Below are positions 63,233 to 64,000 of a DNA stretch of 64,000 nt, one piece after another (positions within the stretch are counted from its first letter, which is position 1; each line of letters begins with the position of its first letter). The translations under genes and the position numbers were made by a program. Source of the stretch: an uncultured Erythrobacter sp. (lineage in GTDB: Bacteria; Pseudomonadota; Alphaproteobacteria; Sphingomonadales; Sphingomonadaceae); assembly GCA_947488755.1 (NCBI GenBank), contig CANLAD010000001.1, positions 1,254,247 through 1,318,246 of the forward strand, written 5' to 3'. The notes below the pieces were generated by a model. That model saw only the letters and a list, made by a program, of their open reading frames with translations. It ran no database searches and was not told the DNA's origin.

Positions 63233-63299
63233 GCTTCAAAGACTAAACGATCATTCCGGGGTAATTGTGCTCCGCCTCTCGGTGATCGAACGACACCAC

Positions 63300-63740
63300 T
63301 CAGCCGCTGGCGGCCAGATAGGTGATCTTTCCATCGACGACTTCGTATTCGGAATAGGTGCAGCACAGCTCCTCACCCGACGAGAGCACGAACGCGATCG
63401 AAAGATAGATGAATTCGCCAGCAGACCCGCTTTCATAGACCCGAATGGTCGGAGCGTTTGGGGCGCAGTTGAGCCTGTACAGCGCTCGGATTTCCGCACG
63501 TCCGACAGCGACCAAGCCATTGGCATAGACTTCCGCGTCGGGGGCGAAAGTCGCGATGAACCGGTCGAGATCGCGCGCGCGGTATGCGTCGACATGATCC
63601 TGAATCACGACAATTTTCTCACCCGCCTCAGTATCGGACGCTTGCTGAACGACATCCGCGGGTTCCGGATTGGATTGAGCCGCTGCACTCGCCGCGTTTA
63701 GCAAAGCCATCGCAGCAATTCGGGCACCAACAAGTCGCAT
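63300..63740 (-). CDS. Exported NTF2-like (SnoaL-type) protein
   Basis: A 146-aa protein with a signal peptide (MRLVGARIAAMALLNAASAA) and an NTF2-like domain: VQDHVDAYRARDLDRFIATFAPDAEVYANG-type opening (VDAYRARDLDRFIATF), GRAEIRALYR and the strands ending YEVVDGKITYLAASG. Periplasmic variant of a fold used by small enzymes; ligand unknown. It is convergent with the outer-membrane gene and divergent from the helicase-like gene. Confidence 0.85.
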   Translation of the reverse strand: MRLVGARIAAMALLNAASAAAQSNPEPADVVQQASDTEAGEKIVVIQDHVDAYRARDLDRFIATFAPDAEVYANGLVAVGRAEIRALYRLNCAPNAPTIRVYESGSAGEFIYLSIAFVLSSGEELCCTYSEYEVVDGKITYLAASG

Positions 63741-63824
63741 CCGATCCTCCCGAGGATGAAATCAGCGCACTTATGGGCGCAACGCGTTTACATACGGTGT
63801 AAGCCTGCCCATCATCGGATCATC

Positions 63825-64000
63825 GTGCCTACCCCTCCGTCCATATCCCAAAGCGCCGCGCATCCCGTTCCCCTCCCCGCGCTGCATGCAAGCCATGCCG
63901 GCAATTGGCTGCGGCCTGCGAATGGCGAGACTGGCGCCGTGTCGAAGGGAGAGGCGATCATGGCCGCCTCCGACACGCCGGTCCTGCTGCTGAATGCACC
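63825..64000 (+). CDS. Probable ATP-dependent DNA helicase (DinG-like), N-terminal fragment
   Basis: A frame opening at the GTG at 63825 and running off the right edge (58 codons). The translation includes LPALHASHAGNWLRPANG, SKGEAIMAASDTPVLLLNA. I recall this ALHASHxG...GEAI...ADTPxLLLNAP pattern from the N-terminus of sphingomonad DinG/Rad3-like helicases, but the helicase motifs themselves are outside the window. The assignment is from memory of the family N-terminus only. Confidence 0.5.
   Translation, partial: MPTPPSISQSAAHPVPLPALHASHAGNWLRPANGETGAVSKGEAIMAASDTPVLLLNA

Overview
The window is GC-rich, densely packed chromosomal DNA from an alphaproteobacterium. It most likely comes from the Sphingomonadales, in the Erythrobacteraceae/Sphingomonadaceae range. 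This rests on the gene families (archaeal-type class I lysyl-tRNA synthetase, aroQ-accB-accC, SecDF-YajC with a separate YajC, an NDUFS4-like complex I accessory protein, a DUF6456 protein, a GTA-type holin), frequent GTG starts, a candidate EcfG-type promoter (GGAAC-N16-CGTT), and the palindromic intergenic repeats typical of this group. No insertion sequence, prophage, integron or CRISPR array was found. Taxonomy is an inference; no 16S gene is present.

Layout. 1-8.7 kb: the N-terminal part of lon, ybaB, dnaX, a small secreted protein, the 4.5S SRP RNA, an NDUFS4-like protein, hrpB, a polyprenyl diphosphate synthase and a chorismate mutase. 8.7-14.5 kb: envelope and signalling genes, namely a secreted Ser/Thr/Arg-rich protein, an ECF sigma factor with a putative membrane anti-sigma factor that has a long charged helix, a two-component system with a PepSY-like protein, and a SIMPL protein. 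14.5-23.3 kb: an ABC-F ATPase overlapping a uracil-DNA-glycosylase-family gene, two small proteins, a divergent DUF6456/XRE pair, a family 4 glycosyltransferase, then secD-secF and yajC. 23.6-27.6 kb: tRNA-Pro(GGG) and a Gtr-like glycosylation operon (GT2, methyltransferase, GtrA, GT-C-like membrane protein).

27.6-37.8 kb holds the most unusual locus: five co-directional genes for exported proteins. Three carry a short N-terminal IEN(T/N)-type strand motif, most have DUF11-like or Ig-like beta domains, and four end in the same kind of terminal beta strand. The fifth encodes a 1746-residue protein with a multi-domain periplasmic region and a very large predicted C-terminal beta-barrel. A TonB-dependent receptor is divergent from this cluster, and its upstream region contains the candidate EcfG promoter.

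40-50 kb: a CitE-like lyase, an isolated GTA-type holin, aroQ-accB-accC, a type II NADH dehydrogenase, a GFA-family protein, an Lrp/AsnC regulator, a histidine-kinase-like protein with a degenerate ATPase domain, tRNA-Ile2(CAU), tRNA-Pro(UGG) and KDPG aldolase. 50-64 kb: a DUF421 protein, an M28 peptidase, ettA, an AT-richer UDG-like gene, a repeat-rich stretch with a GIY-YIG gene, a HAD phosphatase, a PNPOx-like protein, an Arg-repeat RcnB-like protein, a prolyl-4-hydroxylase-like oxygenase, class I lysS, a Cys/His-rich small protein with a Met-rich outer-membrane protein, an NTF2-like protein, and the first codons of a probable DinG-like helicase.

Two observations are not explained by ordinary annotation. 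One is the five-gene beta-domain/beta-barrel locus, a candidate undescribed surface-assembly system. The other is a two-box non-coding element, about 102 bp long, present in two copies 39 kb apart in opposite orientations. Its boxes and their 53-54 bp spacing are conserved while the spacer sequence is not.
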